DNA from: Limiplasma sp958448555
GTDB taxonomy: Bacteria > Bacillota > Clostridia > Christensenellales > Aristaeellaceae
NCBI GenBank assembly: GCA_958448555.1
Contig: CAUDEL010000006.1
Coordinates: 22,202-86,201, forward strand
Direction of reading: 5' to 3'
Length of the DNA: 64,000 bases
A program made the translations under genes and the position numbers. The notes under the pieces are model-generated. The model was given only the letters and a program-made list of their open reading frames with translations, did not search any database and had not been told where the DNA came from. Shown in pieces: positions 24,645 through 33,207 of the stretch; the stretch's first letter is position 1; every line of letters starts with the position of its first letter.

Positions 24645-25802
24645 TCACAGAATCTCGAAGCTTCCCATGATCTGTTCCGCGTCGCCGTCGGGTACGTTGG
24701 TCAGCGTAAGGGTATAGATGTAACCGTTTGCCACACAGAAATACTGCTTCTGTTCCAAGCCTGCCTGCGCGGTAAAGGTGCCGACGTAGTAGGTCCTTCC
24801 GTTGATATCGACAGGCCCGCTGAGCTTAAAATCCGTAATTCCCTGAGTGCTGCTGAAAATTTCCTGATAGGTGGGTTCCAGCGAGGCAAAAGTGTCCATC
24901 GTCACGTCGCCCGCAGGCTCGCGAACCACGTTGAAATTGGCGCTCATGTCGGAGGCATAGTACAGGCTTGTGCTGGCTGCGGCAAGCTGATCCAGCAGGC
25001 TCTGGTCGAGGCCGTTTGCGGAGGCGACTTCTTCGCCGACGCTTTTTATGATCTTTTCGATGTAATCGCTGTCAAGGGCGACCCAGCCCTCGGGAAGCTG
25101 CACCCGAAAGCCGTATTCCGATACGATCGCGGCGCTCTCCGAGGGTTCGGACACCTCCGTGGCGTCGTCTGTCCGGCTCAGAATAAGCGTCATGTCATCA
25201 ATAACCCATGTGAGGGTGCCGTCCGATTGCAGGGTAAGAAGCAACGACCCGCCGTCCTCCACCGCAACCGTAACGCTTGCGCCGCTTTGCGTCCAGGTGC
25301 AGGCGCCCTCTCCCTCGCTGGAGGTCAGCCTGCCGGTGCCGTCTGCATTGAGCACCAAATCCAAGGTGATGTTCAATATGGTCGTATCGTTGACGGTGAT
25401 GCCCTCGGTTTCCGCGCTGGTCAGCTTCCATTCGCCCGCGACGGAATCCGCCGCAGCAGCCCGCGCAAAGAGCATGACGTCTCCCACCTGATCCTCTCCA
25501 CGAAGCGTCCCGTCCGCCTGCAGGGTGTAGGACATGGTGCCGTCGCTGTCGCAGATCAGGATTTCCCCGTCCGTTTCCACCCATGTACAGGGATAAATTT
25601 CGCCGTTGACCGTCTGCACGCCCGTTCCGTCCGCTTCCAGGCGCATGGTCATGGTCATCCCCTGCTGCGCCAGGTTTTCGTATATATTGCCCTCAATTAC
25701 GATGGAAATCAATTCCCAGTCGCCCTCCACCGTCGCGCTCTCCGCGATGGCCGGCGCGGCAAAGAGCAGCAGAGCCAAAAAAATCCACAAAACTCGTTTC
25801 AT
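24645..25802 (-). CDS. Secreted protein with two lipocalin-like repeats and a C-terminal domain
   Basis: A 385-residue protein with a signal peptide (residues 1-20, ending AIA). Two similar segments follow (about 24-112 and 117-210), each starting with a G-W-L/E-motif (VEGDWELISIVIEGN and VAGEWKLTSAETEGI) and ending in a short SDGTL-type turn, the pattern of lipocalin-like domains. Residues 225-385 form a separate domain (YGFRVQLPEGWVAL to GSFEIL) resembling PsbP-like or DUF1795-like folds. Function is unknown. It has AAGGAGG eight to nine bases before its ATG. Confidence 0.65.
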   Translation of the reverse strand: MKRVLWIFLALLLFAAPAIAESATVEGDWELISIVIEGNIYENLAQQGMTMTMRLEADGTGVQTVNGEIYPCTWVETDGEILICDSDGTMSYTLQADGTLRGEDQVGDVMLFARAAAADSVAGEWKLTSAETEGITVNDTTILNITLDLVLNADGTGRLTSSEGEGACTWTQSGASVTVAVEDGGSLLLTLQSDGTLTWVIDDMTLILSRTDDATEVSEPSESAAIVSEYGFRVQLPEGWVALDSDYIEKIIKSVGEEVASANGLDQSLLDQLAAASTSLYYASDMSANFNVVREPAGDVTMDTFASLEPTYQEIFSSTQGITDFKLSGPVDINGRTYYVGTFTAQAGLEQKQYFCVANGYIYTLTLTNVPDGDAEQIMGSFEIL

Positions 25803-25966
25803 AAGCAGTCCTCCTTTTTATTCTGATAAGGGATATCCATACCATATTCGAGCATTTGGCGCGCATGGCGGTTTTTCCAGGGAAACCGGCGGGATTCAAT
25901 TTGGCGTCAGCTGTGTCCATCCCTCGAGAAGAGCGCCTATGGAGCCGAAATCGGATTCATCGCCGC

Positions 25967-27709
25967 TCAGGTTTCTGCGCGTTCGTCCACGAGAAAGACC
26001 ATGTTCTCAAGCGCCGCGCACAGCCTGGGGTGGCGGATGACAAAGTGTATCGCCGGCGCTTTGCATTTGGATACGCTTGCCCATTTTCCCTTGCAAATAA
26101 AAATCTGCAGGTTGTGAAACGCGCTTCGTCCGACTTCCCGCGCCGTGTAGCGTGGATTGTCCGCCGCAAATGCGCGTGTCAGACGCAAATGCTCCTGATA
26201 GTCGGCGACATCGTATCGAAGATCCGTATCGCTAAACAATCCCGACAGGGCGAGCGAGGGCGGCTCGTCCTTGAATGACGCCGGCGAGAGCACCGGGAAT
26301 TCCTCCTCATACAGACCGTTTTTTATCAGCGAGGCAACGAGCGTGCGGCTTCGCGCGAACGCGCGGCGTATATTCTCCCGCTCGGAGGCGGAAACGCCGT
26401 TTTTCTCCAGAATACGCGCAAGACATTCGTCCGACAGCGTATGGGGCGGAAGCGCGGTCAGTACCGCGCGGGATTCGCCGGCCTCATGCGCGTGCGCAAA
26501 GAGAAACGAGCTGAACGCGCCCCCGGAGGCGCCCCGGTAGATGTCCATCAGCGGCTGCGCCGTTTGCAGGAGGGCCTCCGCCCGCCTTCTGTAATAGGGC
26601 AGATCGCTTTTTGCCTGCGAAAAGAGGAAGCGTCCGTGCGCAAAGTCTCCGGTGATGCACTCGCCCTCTACCGCCGCCGCGCCGGAACACAACAGCAGAT
26701 GGCCGTATACGCTGTTGTGCCTGCCGCGCAGATACCATGGGGAAATCTGACCCGTCATATACAGAGGAATCCAGCTTTCCAGCCCCAGCATCATCTCCGC
26801 GTAGGGGCGGTTGAGGTCGTGGACCATGTCCAGATGCAGGCCTTTTTTCAGGATGGCGGCCAGACCCAGCATCCACTTTTTTGAAAACTCCATGTCCCGC
26901 GCCAACTCTTCCATGGGCATATCGCTGCATATGAACACGGGTTCCCGGGAGCGGGAAAGCGCAGTGCTCCTGAGAAAATCCACAAGCGCCTGGCGGAAAT
27001 TCTCCAGCCCGTAATGCGTCTTGGACGACGGCAACTGAAACGGCACGGTGGGAACCTTGAGCTGGTCGAAGCGGACAGCGCGTATGTAGTCGTTCAAATC
27101 GAACTCATCCAGCTTTTCCAGAAATGAGAAGGTGGAGTCTGGCTGGCCCGCTTCGCCGCTTAGCAGCCACCTTGCCACAGCGGCGGAGCAGGAGGCGTCA
27201 TCCGCCAGGGCCTCCGGCTTCTGGTTCAGCAACCGGGCCAGATCGGCGCGTTCGGTCGCGCTTCTGCACCGCCGCGCCGTGTAATTGCCGACCGCCCGGG
27301 CAAATGCGGCAGGGTTAGCCGGGATGCGCTGCCCCGTGCGGATGCGCGATAGGTAGGAGGGATCAAAGCTCAGCGCCCGCGCCATTTCACCTGATCGGAG
27401 GTGAAGCACGTTGACCAGCAGGTCAAAGTTTACCGCCAGCCGGTCCTGACCGCAGTGCTCGTATCCCAAGGCTTTGCGAAAAGCCTTCAGCACACTTTCC
27501 TTGGGCAGCGAAGGAATCCCTTTCTCTTCGGCCAGCGAGGCAATCCCTTTCGCAAGGCGCGTCAACGCCTCGCTGTCGGGGGCGGGCGTGCGCTCCGCGC
27601 TGCGATAGCGGCTGATGACGGCGGACGAAAGCCCGGAAGCTTGCGCAAGTCTCACGGCGGTAACATTCAGCTGCCGCATGTATTCGTTGAGCATTTCATG
27701 GAATTGCAT
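25967..27709 (-). CDS. Large helix-turn-helix protein, XRE-like N-terminus
   Basis: A 580-residue protein with an N-terminal HTH region (about residues 5-55; AQASGLSSAVISRYR) and a second HTH-like segment near 105-125 (MARALSFDPSYLSRIRTG), followed by a long region without a recognised domain. Proteins of this sort occur in Clostridia and are annotated only as helix-turn-helix proteins. A perfect 21-bp palindrome and a good promoter lie directly upstream, consistent with self-regulation. The ligand and targets are unknown. The gene stands alone. Confidence 0.7.
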   Translation of the reverse strand: MQFHEMLNEYMRQLNVTAVRLAQASGLSSAVISRYRSAERTPAPDSEALTRLAKGIASLAEEKGIPSLPKESVLKAFRKALGYEHCGQDRLAVNFDLLVNVLHLRSGEMARALSFDPSYLSRIRTGQRIPANPAAFARAVGNYTARRCRSATERADLARLLNQKPEALADDASCSAAVARWLLSGEAGQPDSTFSFLEKLDEFDLNDYIRAVRFDQLKVPTVPFQLPSSKTHYGLENFRQALVDFLRSTALSRSREPVFICSDMPMEELARDMEFSKKWMLGLAAILKKGLHLDMVHDLNRPYAEMMLGLESWIPLYMTGQISPWYLRGRHNSVYGHLLLCSGAAAVEGECITGDFAHGRFLFSQAKSDLPYYRRRAEALLQTAQPLMDIYRGASGGAFSSFLFAHAHEAGESRAVLTALPPHTLSDECLARILEKNGVSASERENIRRAFARSRTLVASLIKNGLYEEEFPVLSPASFKDEPPSLALSGLFSDTDLRYDVADYQEHLRLTRAFAADNPRYTAREVGRSAFHNLQIFICKGKWASVSKCKAPAIHFVIRHPRLCAALENMVFLVDERAET

Positions 27710-27772
27710 GGCGCTTTCCTTCTTTCCCGCCCGCCGAGGATGAAATGGACCGCGTCAGGTATGATGATTATT

Positions 27773-27802
27773 ATTATACCATCCGTTTGTGAGATACGGC
27801 AA
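27773..27802 (-). promoter_or_regulatory. Promoter of the large HTH gene
   Basis: TTGCCG (27797-27802) and TATAAT (27773-27778, preceded by GG) on the minus strand are 18 bases apart. Confidence 0.55.
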
Positions 27803-27810
27803 ATGATTGA

Positions 27811-27831
27811 CAAAAAGTCAATGACTTTTTG
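27811..27831. promoter_or_regulatory. Perfect 21-bp palindrome, probable operator
   Basis: Arms CAAAAAGTCA (27811-27820) and TGACTTTTTG (27822-27831) surround a single central base. The spacing is too tight for an RNA loop, so DNA binding is likely. It lies nine bases upstream of the -35 box of the large HTH gene, a position suited to activation or autoregulation. Confidence 0.6.
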
Positions 27832-27913
27832 GTAAAATCGGCTCCGAATGTCATCCCAAGTGCTTATGCTGACGCGACTTGCGAGAGCAATCGGTCAGAG
27901 GTGAGGACAATGC

Positions 27914-27954
27914 AAAAAAACCCGGCGGCGGGATCGGATCAGATCCGTGCCGGG
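27914..27954 (-). terminator. Rho-independent terminator after the cyclophilin-like gene
   Basis: A GC-rich stem (CCCGGC arm at 27949-27954 pairing into the CCGGG arm at 27921-27925 region, with further internal pairing GGATC/GATCC) is followed on the minus strand by seven T residues (27914-27920). It lies 60 bases after the stop at 28014. Confidence 0.8.
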
Positions 27955-28013
27955 AGTGCAGTATGCGGATTGGCGCTGTGTCTGAATACGACGGGGCGCA
28001 CCCGTAACCGGGA

Positions 28014-28517
28014 TCAGCTTTGCCCGGGCATCCCTTTTTCATCTGGCAACGAGAATGTGACGACGGCGGATTCCGTATCCAGCAGCGATGCAAGCGCCTC
28101 GTCCGTTATGGCCTCGACATGGCCCAGGCGGGTGTACGCCCAGGTGTTGCTTCCAAAGAAGAGAACGATTTGGTCCCCCGCGTACAGCAGAATGTCTCCA
28201 GGCACGGAGGTGATCTGCGCATCGTCGCAGGGCAGGCTTTCCGGCAGCGGCCCGACCTGCTCAAAGCCGCCATAGCGCCGGGTCTGCACCGTCACATCAC
28301 CCTGCTTGAGAAGCTCGGCCAGCGCTTCGACGGCCTCGTTTTCCTCCCATCGCACAGAGAGAACCACGCCGTTCACACGCAGCTCGATCCCGGATTCCGT
28401 CTGTTTCATCGCTTCATGCTCCAAAAGGGACGCGCGTTCCGCGTCCGAAAATCCGCCGGCAGAAAAGCACAGGGTAAACGCGGCGAGACATGCGATCAGC
28501 AGCCTCTTTTTCTTCAT
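28014..28517 (-). CDS. Secreted cyclophilin-like fold protein
   Basis: A 167-residue protein with a signal peptide (residues 1-21) and a mature domain matching the cyclophilin-like fold family: IELRVNGVVLSVRW, NEAVEALAELL, a Q-V-G-P-L-P-ESLP stretch, PGDILLYAGDQIVLFFG and TRLGHVEAI. Members are small beta-barrels of unknown enzymology. It lies 21 bases downstream of the DUF362 gene on the same strand and is followed by a strong terminator, so both form an operon under the MerR-type promoter. Confidence 0.8.
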   Translation of the reverse strand: MKKKRLLIACLAAFTLCFSAGGFSDAERASLLEHEAMKQTESGIELRVNGVVLSVRWEENEAVEALAELLKQGDVTVQTRRYGGFEQVGPLPESLPCDDAQITSVPGDILLYAGDQIVLFFGSNTWAYTRLGHVEAITDEALASLLDTESAVVTFSLPDEKGMPGQS

Positions 28518-28538
28518 CCGTCCTCACCTCACCCGTGC

Positions 28539-29537
28539 TCAGGGCTGAAACGGCACGACGTCGCCAACTGCCTGCGAAGGAGAAATCCGAACGTCCCCAT
28601 GACCAATGTCCAGCAGCCGGTAACGGTCGTTGCCCATGCCCAGTTCCTTCATATAGCTCAGCTGGCGCAGCCCGTGGCGGCTCTCCATGCGTTCCACCAA
28701 ATCGGCATGCTGGTGTGCCTGCATGGCATACACCAGGTCCACCGACGCCTGATCCACAGCCAACAGATCTGTGGAGGCCACGATGCCCACGTTGGGCGTG
28801 ACCACAGGCTCGGCTGCGCAGCCCTCGCAGTCGCAGGAAACGGACATGTTGCGCAGCACGTTGATATAGACGATCCGATCTCCGAAATGGTCCGCCACGG
28901 CCTTGGCCGATTCGGTCATGCGCTCCATGAATTCCTCGTTGCTGATGTCCCACATGTCATCGGAGCCGGGCGTGGTATGGATCATGGCCTTGCCGACGCG
29001 GCCGTCCGCGCAGCCGATGCCGATGTTCTTGTTTGAGCCGCCGAAGCCGCCCTTGGTGTGGCCCTTGAAGTGCGTCAGCACCAGCAGGGAATCATAGCGG
29101 GGCAGATGCCCGCCCATGGCCATCTCGGAAAACCATTTGCCGCCGTTGACGGGCAGCATCACGATGCCGTCCTCGTCCAGAATGTCCACCGGGCAGAAGG
29201 TCCAGCCATTCAGGACAATGGTCTCACGGTGCAGCGGGGTGGTGTAGCGGTCGCCTTCGTAATAGGTGTTGGTTTCGATGATGGAGGCGTCGCCGAGTCG
29301 CTCGTCCACGAGCTTGCGGACCCACGGTCGCGGGATGATATTGGGTCCGTTCTTTTCGCCGGTATGGAGCTTGATGCCAACCTTGCCCGTCAGGCGCGCG
29401 CTAACCTTGTCGAAGATGCGAAGCAGCCCCTCCGCGGACAGGTCGCTTGTGAAATAGACCACGGATTCCTGGCCCTGGCGGTTTTCATAGGGGAGATACT
29501 TGTCCCCGTCCGTTCCCGGAACGATTTGCCGGTTCAT
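28539..29537 (-). CDS. DUF362 domain protein
   Basis: A 332-residue protein of the DUF362 family, which binds or interacts with Fe-S clusters in some members. Family features include VGIKLHTGEKNGPNIIP, the LTHFKGHTKGGFGGSNKNIGIGCA stretch in two parts, and a cysteine cluster CDCEGC. There is no C-terminal ferredoxin domain. The open frame extends to 29897, but that would run through the divergent promoter into merR; the ATG at 29537 has AGGAGG eight bases upstream and is chosen. Expression is probably controlled by the divergent MerR regulator. Confidence 0.85.
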   Translation of the reverse strand: MNRQIVPGTDGDKYLPYENRQGQESVVYFTSDLSAEGLLRIFDKVSARLTGKVGIKLHTGEKNGPNIIPRPWVRKLVDERLGDASIIETNTYYEGDRYTTPLHRETIVLNGWTFCPVDILDEDGIVMLPVNGGKWFSEMAMGGHLPRYDSLLVLTHFKGHTKGGFGGSNKNIGIGCADGRVGKAMIHTTPGSDDMWDISNEEFMERMTESAKAVADHFGDRIVYINVLRNMSVSCDCEGCAAEPVVTPNVGIVASTDLLAVDQASVDLVYAMQAHQHADLVERMESRHGLRQLSYMKELGMGNDRYRLLDIGHGDVRISPSQAVGDVVPFQP

Positions 29538-29594
29538 GTTCATAGCCTCCTCAGTGCGGCGGTTTGGGAAAAAGGGAACCGCTTTTCCTGCGCA

Positions 29595-29623
29595 TTGACA
29601 GATGTCCCATCCAATGCTATGCT
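29595..29623 (+). promoter_or_regulatory. merR promoter
   Basis: TTGACA (29595-29600) and TATGCT (29618-29623) are 17 bases apart. The expected start is near 29630, just before the MerR dyad, which would allow autorepression. Confidence 0.65.
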
Positions 29624-29625
29624 TT

Positions 29626-29656
29626 ATGATAGCACCTAAACCTGACTTTAGGTCAA
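29626..29656 (-). promoter_or_regulatory. MerR-type promoter of the DUF362 operon
   Basis: On the minus strand TTGACC (29651-29656) and TATCAT (29626-29631) are separated by 19 bases. The long spacer contains the perfect dyad ACCTAAA-N6-TTTAGGT (29634-29653). An overlong spacer with a central dyad is the established signature of promoters that MerR proteins activate by untwisting DNA. Confidence 0.85.
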
Positions 29657-29693
29657 TCTTTTTTTGAAGGTTTTTTTGAAAGGGGCATAGCGT

Positions 29694-30134
29694 GTGTATA
29701 CGATCGGCCAGGTTGCGGAGATGTTCCATTTGCCCATATCGACGCTGCGGTATTACGATAAGGAGGGCTTGTTTCCGGGGCTGGAGCGAAAGGCGGGCAT
29801 ACGTCGGTTTACGGAGCAGGAGCTTGAGGCGCTGCGCGTGATCGAATGTCTGAAAAAAGCGGGGCTTGAGATCAGGGATATCCGGCAGTTTATGCACTGG
29901 TGCACACAGGGCGCCGCGACATATCGGCAGCGCTATGAGCTTTTCGTCCGGCAGCGCGCTGCCGTCGAGGCGGAAATGACGCGCATGCAGCGCACGCTGG
30001 ACATGATCCGCTACAAATGCTGGTACTATGAAACAGCCATGAAAGAAGGCGGAGAGGAGAGGCTGAAAGCCCTTTCACCGTCGGAGATGCCGCAGGATGT
30101 TCGAAGGGCCTATGAGGGCGCACACCGGCCCTGA
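29694..30134 (+). CDS. MerR-family transcriptional regulator
   Basis: A 146-residue protein with an N-terminal winged HTH (TIGQVAEMFHLPISTLRYYD, residues 3-22, and the wing ending GLFPGLERKAGIRRF), a coiled-coil linker around residues 75-115 and no long ligand domain. It starts with GTG, eight bases after GAAAGGGG. Its lack of a clear effector domain means the signal cannot be named; no cysteine metal site of the MerR/CueR type is evident. It is divergent from the DUF362 operon, whose promoter carries a MerR-type dyad. Confidence 0.92.
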   Translation: MYTIGQVAEMFHLPISTLRYYDKEGLFPGLERKAGIRRFTEQELEALRVIECLKKAGLEIRDIRQFMHWCTQGAATYRQRYELFVRQRAAVEAEMTRMQRTLDMIRYKCWYYETAMKEGGEERLKALSPSEMPQDVRRAYEGAHRP

Positions 30135-30315
30135 CGAAGGAACAGTCTGACTCGCGGCCGGTTCCATGCCTGCGCGACAGGGAGCGCGTGCTCTCACTGC
30201 GGCGTATTTCTGCCGCCGAAGACTTCAAATGGCGAAGCAAAAAGGAAAGTTTTCCTTGTGTGGCGAATCTACTCTTTGACAAGGTCCAAATTTTACGAAA
30301 CAAAGGAGAAAAGCG

Positions 30316-31473
30316 ATGCCCGGAAAACTCTTAATCATCCATGGCGGCGGGCCGACCTGCGTGCTGAACGCCTCCACATACGGCGCCATTGAGGAAGCAA
30401 AAAAACACCCGGAGCAAATCCAGGGCGTTTATGGCTGCATGGGCGGGGTCGCCGGTGTCCTGCGCCGGGATTTCCGCCGGATGGACACCCTGCCCCAGGA
30501 GCGGCTTTCGTTGCTGATGCAAACCCCGGGTACGGTCATCGGTTCCTCGCGTCATCCGCTGGAAGAGGCGGACTATCCAAAGCTGATGAAAATTCTTAAA
30601 GAAGAAGGCTTCGGCTACGTGCTCATGAGCGGCGGAAACGGCACCATGGACACCTGCGGCAAGCTCAACCGGGCCTGCAAAGAGGCCGGCATTTTGGTCA
30701 ACGGCATCCCCAAAACCATCGACAACGACATTCAGGTCACGGATCATTCCCCGGGCTTTGGCAGTGCCGCGCGCTACATCGCCTCGGCGGTTCAGGCGGC
30801 GGGGGAGGATGTCAAAAGCCTGCCCATTCATGTTTGCATCATTGAAGCGATGGGCCGCAACGCCGGCTGGATTACCGCCGCTTCCGCCCTGGCCCGCCGC
30901 AGGCCCGGCGATGCGCCGCATCTGATTTACCTGCCGGAGACGCCCTTCGATGAGGAAGCTTTCCTCAGAGACGTGGCGCAGCTGCACCGGCGGCTTGGCG
31001 GCGTGGTTGTGGTGGCCAGCGAAGGGCTGAAAAACAAAGATGGCAAGCCCATTGTGCCGCCCATCTTTCAGACCGGGCGCGCCACCTATTACGGCGATGT
31101 AAGCGCCTACCTGGCGCAGCTGGTTATCCAAAAGCTGGGCATCAAGGCCCGTAGCGAGAAGCCCGGCCTGTTGGGCCGCGCCCAGACGGAGCTGCAATCC
31201 CCTGTGGACCGCGACGAGGCGGCGCTGGCGGGAGCGGAGGCGACGCGCGCCCTGGCGCAGGGACAGGGCGGCATCATGTCCGGGTTTGAGCGCCTTTCCA
31301 CCAGCCCCTATCGAATCCGCCTGATCCGGATTCCGTTGGAAAGCGTGATGCTCAAGGAACGCACGCTCCCACGGGATTACATCGCCCCGGGTGAAAACGA
31401 CGTGACGGGCGCCTTCGTGCAATGGGCCCGTCCCCTCATTGGGGAGGAGCTGCCACGGTATTTTGAGTGGTGA
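30316..31473 (+). CDS. 6-phosphofructokinase family enzyme
   Basis: A 385-residue PfkA-superfamily kinase that phosphorylates a sugar phosphate, most likely fructose 6-phosphate. The first loop is HGGGPTCVLNAS instead of the common GGDxPGxN; residues 106-110 read GGNGT, and residues 132-138 read PKTIDND. Glycine in the first motif is typical of ATP users, lysine in the second of PPi users or mixed clades, so the phosphate donor is uncertain. It is preceded by AAAGGAG. It lies upstream of the amino-sugar operon and would provide the step before the aldolase. A related substrate such as tagatose 6-phosphate or sedoheptulose 7-phosphate cannot be excluded. Confidence 0.85.
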   Translation: MPGKLLIIHGGGPTCVLNASTYGAIEEAKKHPEQIQGVYGCMGGVAGVLRRDFRRMDTLPQERLSLLMQTPGTVIGSSRHPLEEADYPKLMKILKEEGFGYVLMSGGNGTMDTCGKLNRACKEAGILVNGIPKTIDNDIQVTDHSPGFGSAARYIASAVQAAGEDVKSLPIHVCIIEAMGRNAGWITAASALARRRPGDAPHLIYLPETPFDEEAFLRDVAQLHRRLGGVVVVASEGLKNKDGKPIVPPIFQTGRATYYGDVSAYLAQLVIQKLGIKARSEKPGLLGRAQTELQSPVDRDEAALAGAEATRALAQGQGGIMSGFERLSTSPYRIRLIRIPLESVMLKERTLPRDYIAPGENDVTGAFVQWARPLIGEELPRYFEW

Positions 31474-31522
31474 TGTTTCTCAAAAAGGATGATAGAATTT
31501 CACACTTTTCCTTCTCCTTTGC

Positions 31523-31535
31523 ATGACGTTATAAT
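31523..31535 (+). promoter_or_regulatory. Candidate -10 region and shared 13-bp box ATGACGTTATAAT
   Basis: TATAAT at 31530-31535 has only a weak -35. The 13-base sequence ATGACGTTATAAT is identical to the one at 46642-46654 in the deoC promoter, hinting at control by the same regulator (see the GntR gene). Confidence 0.4.
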
Positions 31536-31576
31536 ATGTGTAACAAAACCGAGCGAAACAGCAAAGGAGAAGGGCC

Positions 31577-32365
31577 ATGAATGATTCTCAAAAGAGCAGC
31601 CTGTCCGATCGGATTCCAGCCCGGGTCTGGCTGCTCATTTCGTTTCTGGCAGCCATGCTTCTGTGGTATGTGCTGTCCATCATCCCCGCTACCTCCCGTG
31701 CTTTCCCCAACGTCGTCAAGGTCGTCCAAAGCATCGGCACGATGATTGATCGCGGCGTCCTGTGGAAGGACCTCTCCTCCAGCCTCATCTCCGTCATTTC
31801 CGGCTATGCGCTGGGGTTTGCCATCGCCCTGCCGGTGGCCATCCTGATGGCCTGGTACAAGCCGGTGCGCTACGTGATTGAGCCCTGGATTCAGTTTATC
31901 CGCAACATCCCGCCCCTGGCGTATGTGCCGCTGATTGTCATCGCGGCGGGCGTGGGACGCAAGCCCCAGATCATCGTCATCACCATCGCCTGTTTCCTCA
32001 TCATGTGCGTCACGATCTACCAGGGCGTCATCAACGTGGATGAGACCCTCATCAAGGCCGCCCGCGTGCTGGGCGCCAACGACCGCGACATCTTCACCCG
32101 CGTCATCGCTCCCGCCACGCTGCCCTTCATCCTCACCGCCATCCGCTTGGGCGCCTCCGTGGCCCTGACCACCCTTATCGCCGCCGAATCCACCGGCGCC
32201 ATGGCCGGATTGGGCATGCGCATCCGAAGCCTGAACAACAGCTTTGAATCCTCGCCCATGCTTTTGTATATCATCATCATCGGCATTTTGGGCATCACCA
32301 TTGAAAAGCTCATCAAGCTGGCGGAAAGGAGGCTCACCTCATGGCAGGAGAAGCGCGAAATCTGA
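31577..32365 (+). CDS. NitT/TauT-type ABC transporter permease
   Basis: A 262-residue inner membrane permease of the SsuC/TauC type, with about six helices and the ATPase-contact loop (EAA loop) around residues 155-185, LIKAARVLGANDRDIFTRVIAPATLPFILT. Transporters of this class carry sulfonates, nitrate, bicarbonate or pyrimidine precursors. AAAGGAG precedes the ATG. Its last 25 bases overlap the ATPase gene. Upstream sits a -10 box with the shared box described above. Confidence 0.9.
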   Translation: MNDSQKSSLSDRIPARVWLLISFLAAMLLWYVLSIIPATSRAFPNVVKVVQSIGTMIDRGVLWKDLSSSLISVISGYALGFAIALPVAILMAWYKPVRYVIEPWIQFIRNIPPLAYVPLIVIAAGVGRKPQIIVITIACFLIMCVTIYQGVINVDETLIKAARVLGANDRDIFTRVIAPATLPFILTAIRLGASVALTTLIAAESTGAMAGLGMRIRSLNNSFESSPMLLYIIIIGILGITIEKLIKLAERRLTSWQEKREI

Positions 32366-33144
32366 GCGGGGACGTGCGCGTGAAAATCGATAACGTGCGC
32401 AAGGTCTTTAACACCCGCAAGGGCGAGATGGTCGCCCTCAACGGCGTGAGCCTGGACATCCACGACAACGAGTTCATCAGCGTGGTGGGCCCCTCCGGCT
32501 GCGGAAAGTCCACGTTGCTCAACATCATCGCCGGTCTGACCGCCCCTACCGACGGCAAGGTGTACTGCGACGGCAAGGAAGTCACCGGCACCGGCACTGA
32601 GCGCGGTGTGGTGTTCCAGCAGTATGCGCTCTTCCCCTGGCTGACGGTCAAGAAAAACGTGATGTTTGCGCTGGAAATGCGCGGCATCAAAAAGCAGGCC
32701 GCTCAGGAGGAGGCGATGAAATACCTGGAGATGGTTGACCTGGCCAAGTTTGCCGACCATTATCCCAAGGAGCTTTCCGGCGGCATGAAGCAGCGCGTCG
32801 CCATCGCCCGCGCTTACGCCGCGGAGCCGGAGGTGCTTTTGATGGACGAGCCCTTCGGCGCGCTGGACGCGCAGACCCGCACACAGCTTCAGACCGAGCT
32901 TTTGAATACCTGGGAGCACAAGAAAAAGACCTGCTTTTTCATCACCCATGACGTGGAGGAGGCGATCATCCTGGCCCAGCGCGTGGTCATCATGAGCGCC
33001 CGTCCCGGCCGCATCAAGGAGATCGTCGAGGTCAACATTCCCTATCCCCGCAACCAGGAGACCAAGCTTACCCCTGAGTTTAACGAGCTGAAGAACCGCA
33101 TCTGGAGCCAGGTCTATCAGGAGTATCTGGCGGTGCGCAAGTAG
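32341..33144 (+). CDS. NitT/TauT-type ABC transporter ATP-binding protein
   Basis: A 267-residue ATPase with Walker A GPSGCGKST, Q-loop FQQYALFPW, signature LSGGMKQRV and Walker B LLMDEPFGALD, as in SsuB/TauB. The start is supported by AAGGAGG eight bases upstream. It overlaps the permease gene and is followed by the binding-protein gene after 63 bases. It powers the transporter formed with its neighbours. Confidence 0.93.
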   Translation: MAGEARNLSGDVRVKIDNVRKVFNTRKGEMVALNGVSLDIHDNEFISVVGPSGCGKSTLLNIIAGLTAPTDGKVYCDGKEVTGTGTERGVVFQQYALFPWLTVKKNVMFALEMRGIKKQAAQEEAMKYLEMVDLAKFADHYPKELSGGMKQRVAIARAYAAEPEVLLMDEPFGALDAQTRTQLQTELLNTWEHKKKTCFFITHDVEEAIILAQRVVIMSARPGRIKEIVEVNIPYPRNQETKLTPEFNELKNRIWSQVYQEYLAVRK

Positions 33145-33207
33145 CATTTTCGCGGCACGTCCGCTGAAATGAGATCAGAAACCAATTTAAGCTAAGGAGG
33201 CATATTC

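Noticed and set aside
29538..29897. N-terminal extension of the DUF362 gene
   Set aside because: It would cover the divergent promoters and the start of merR; a good start with AGGAGG lies at 29537.
30280..30316. TTGACA before the phosphofructokinase gene as a promoter
   Set aside because: No acceptable -10 element at 16-18 bases; it remains unassigned.
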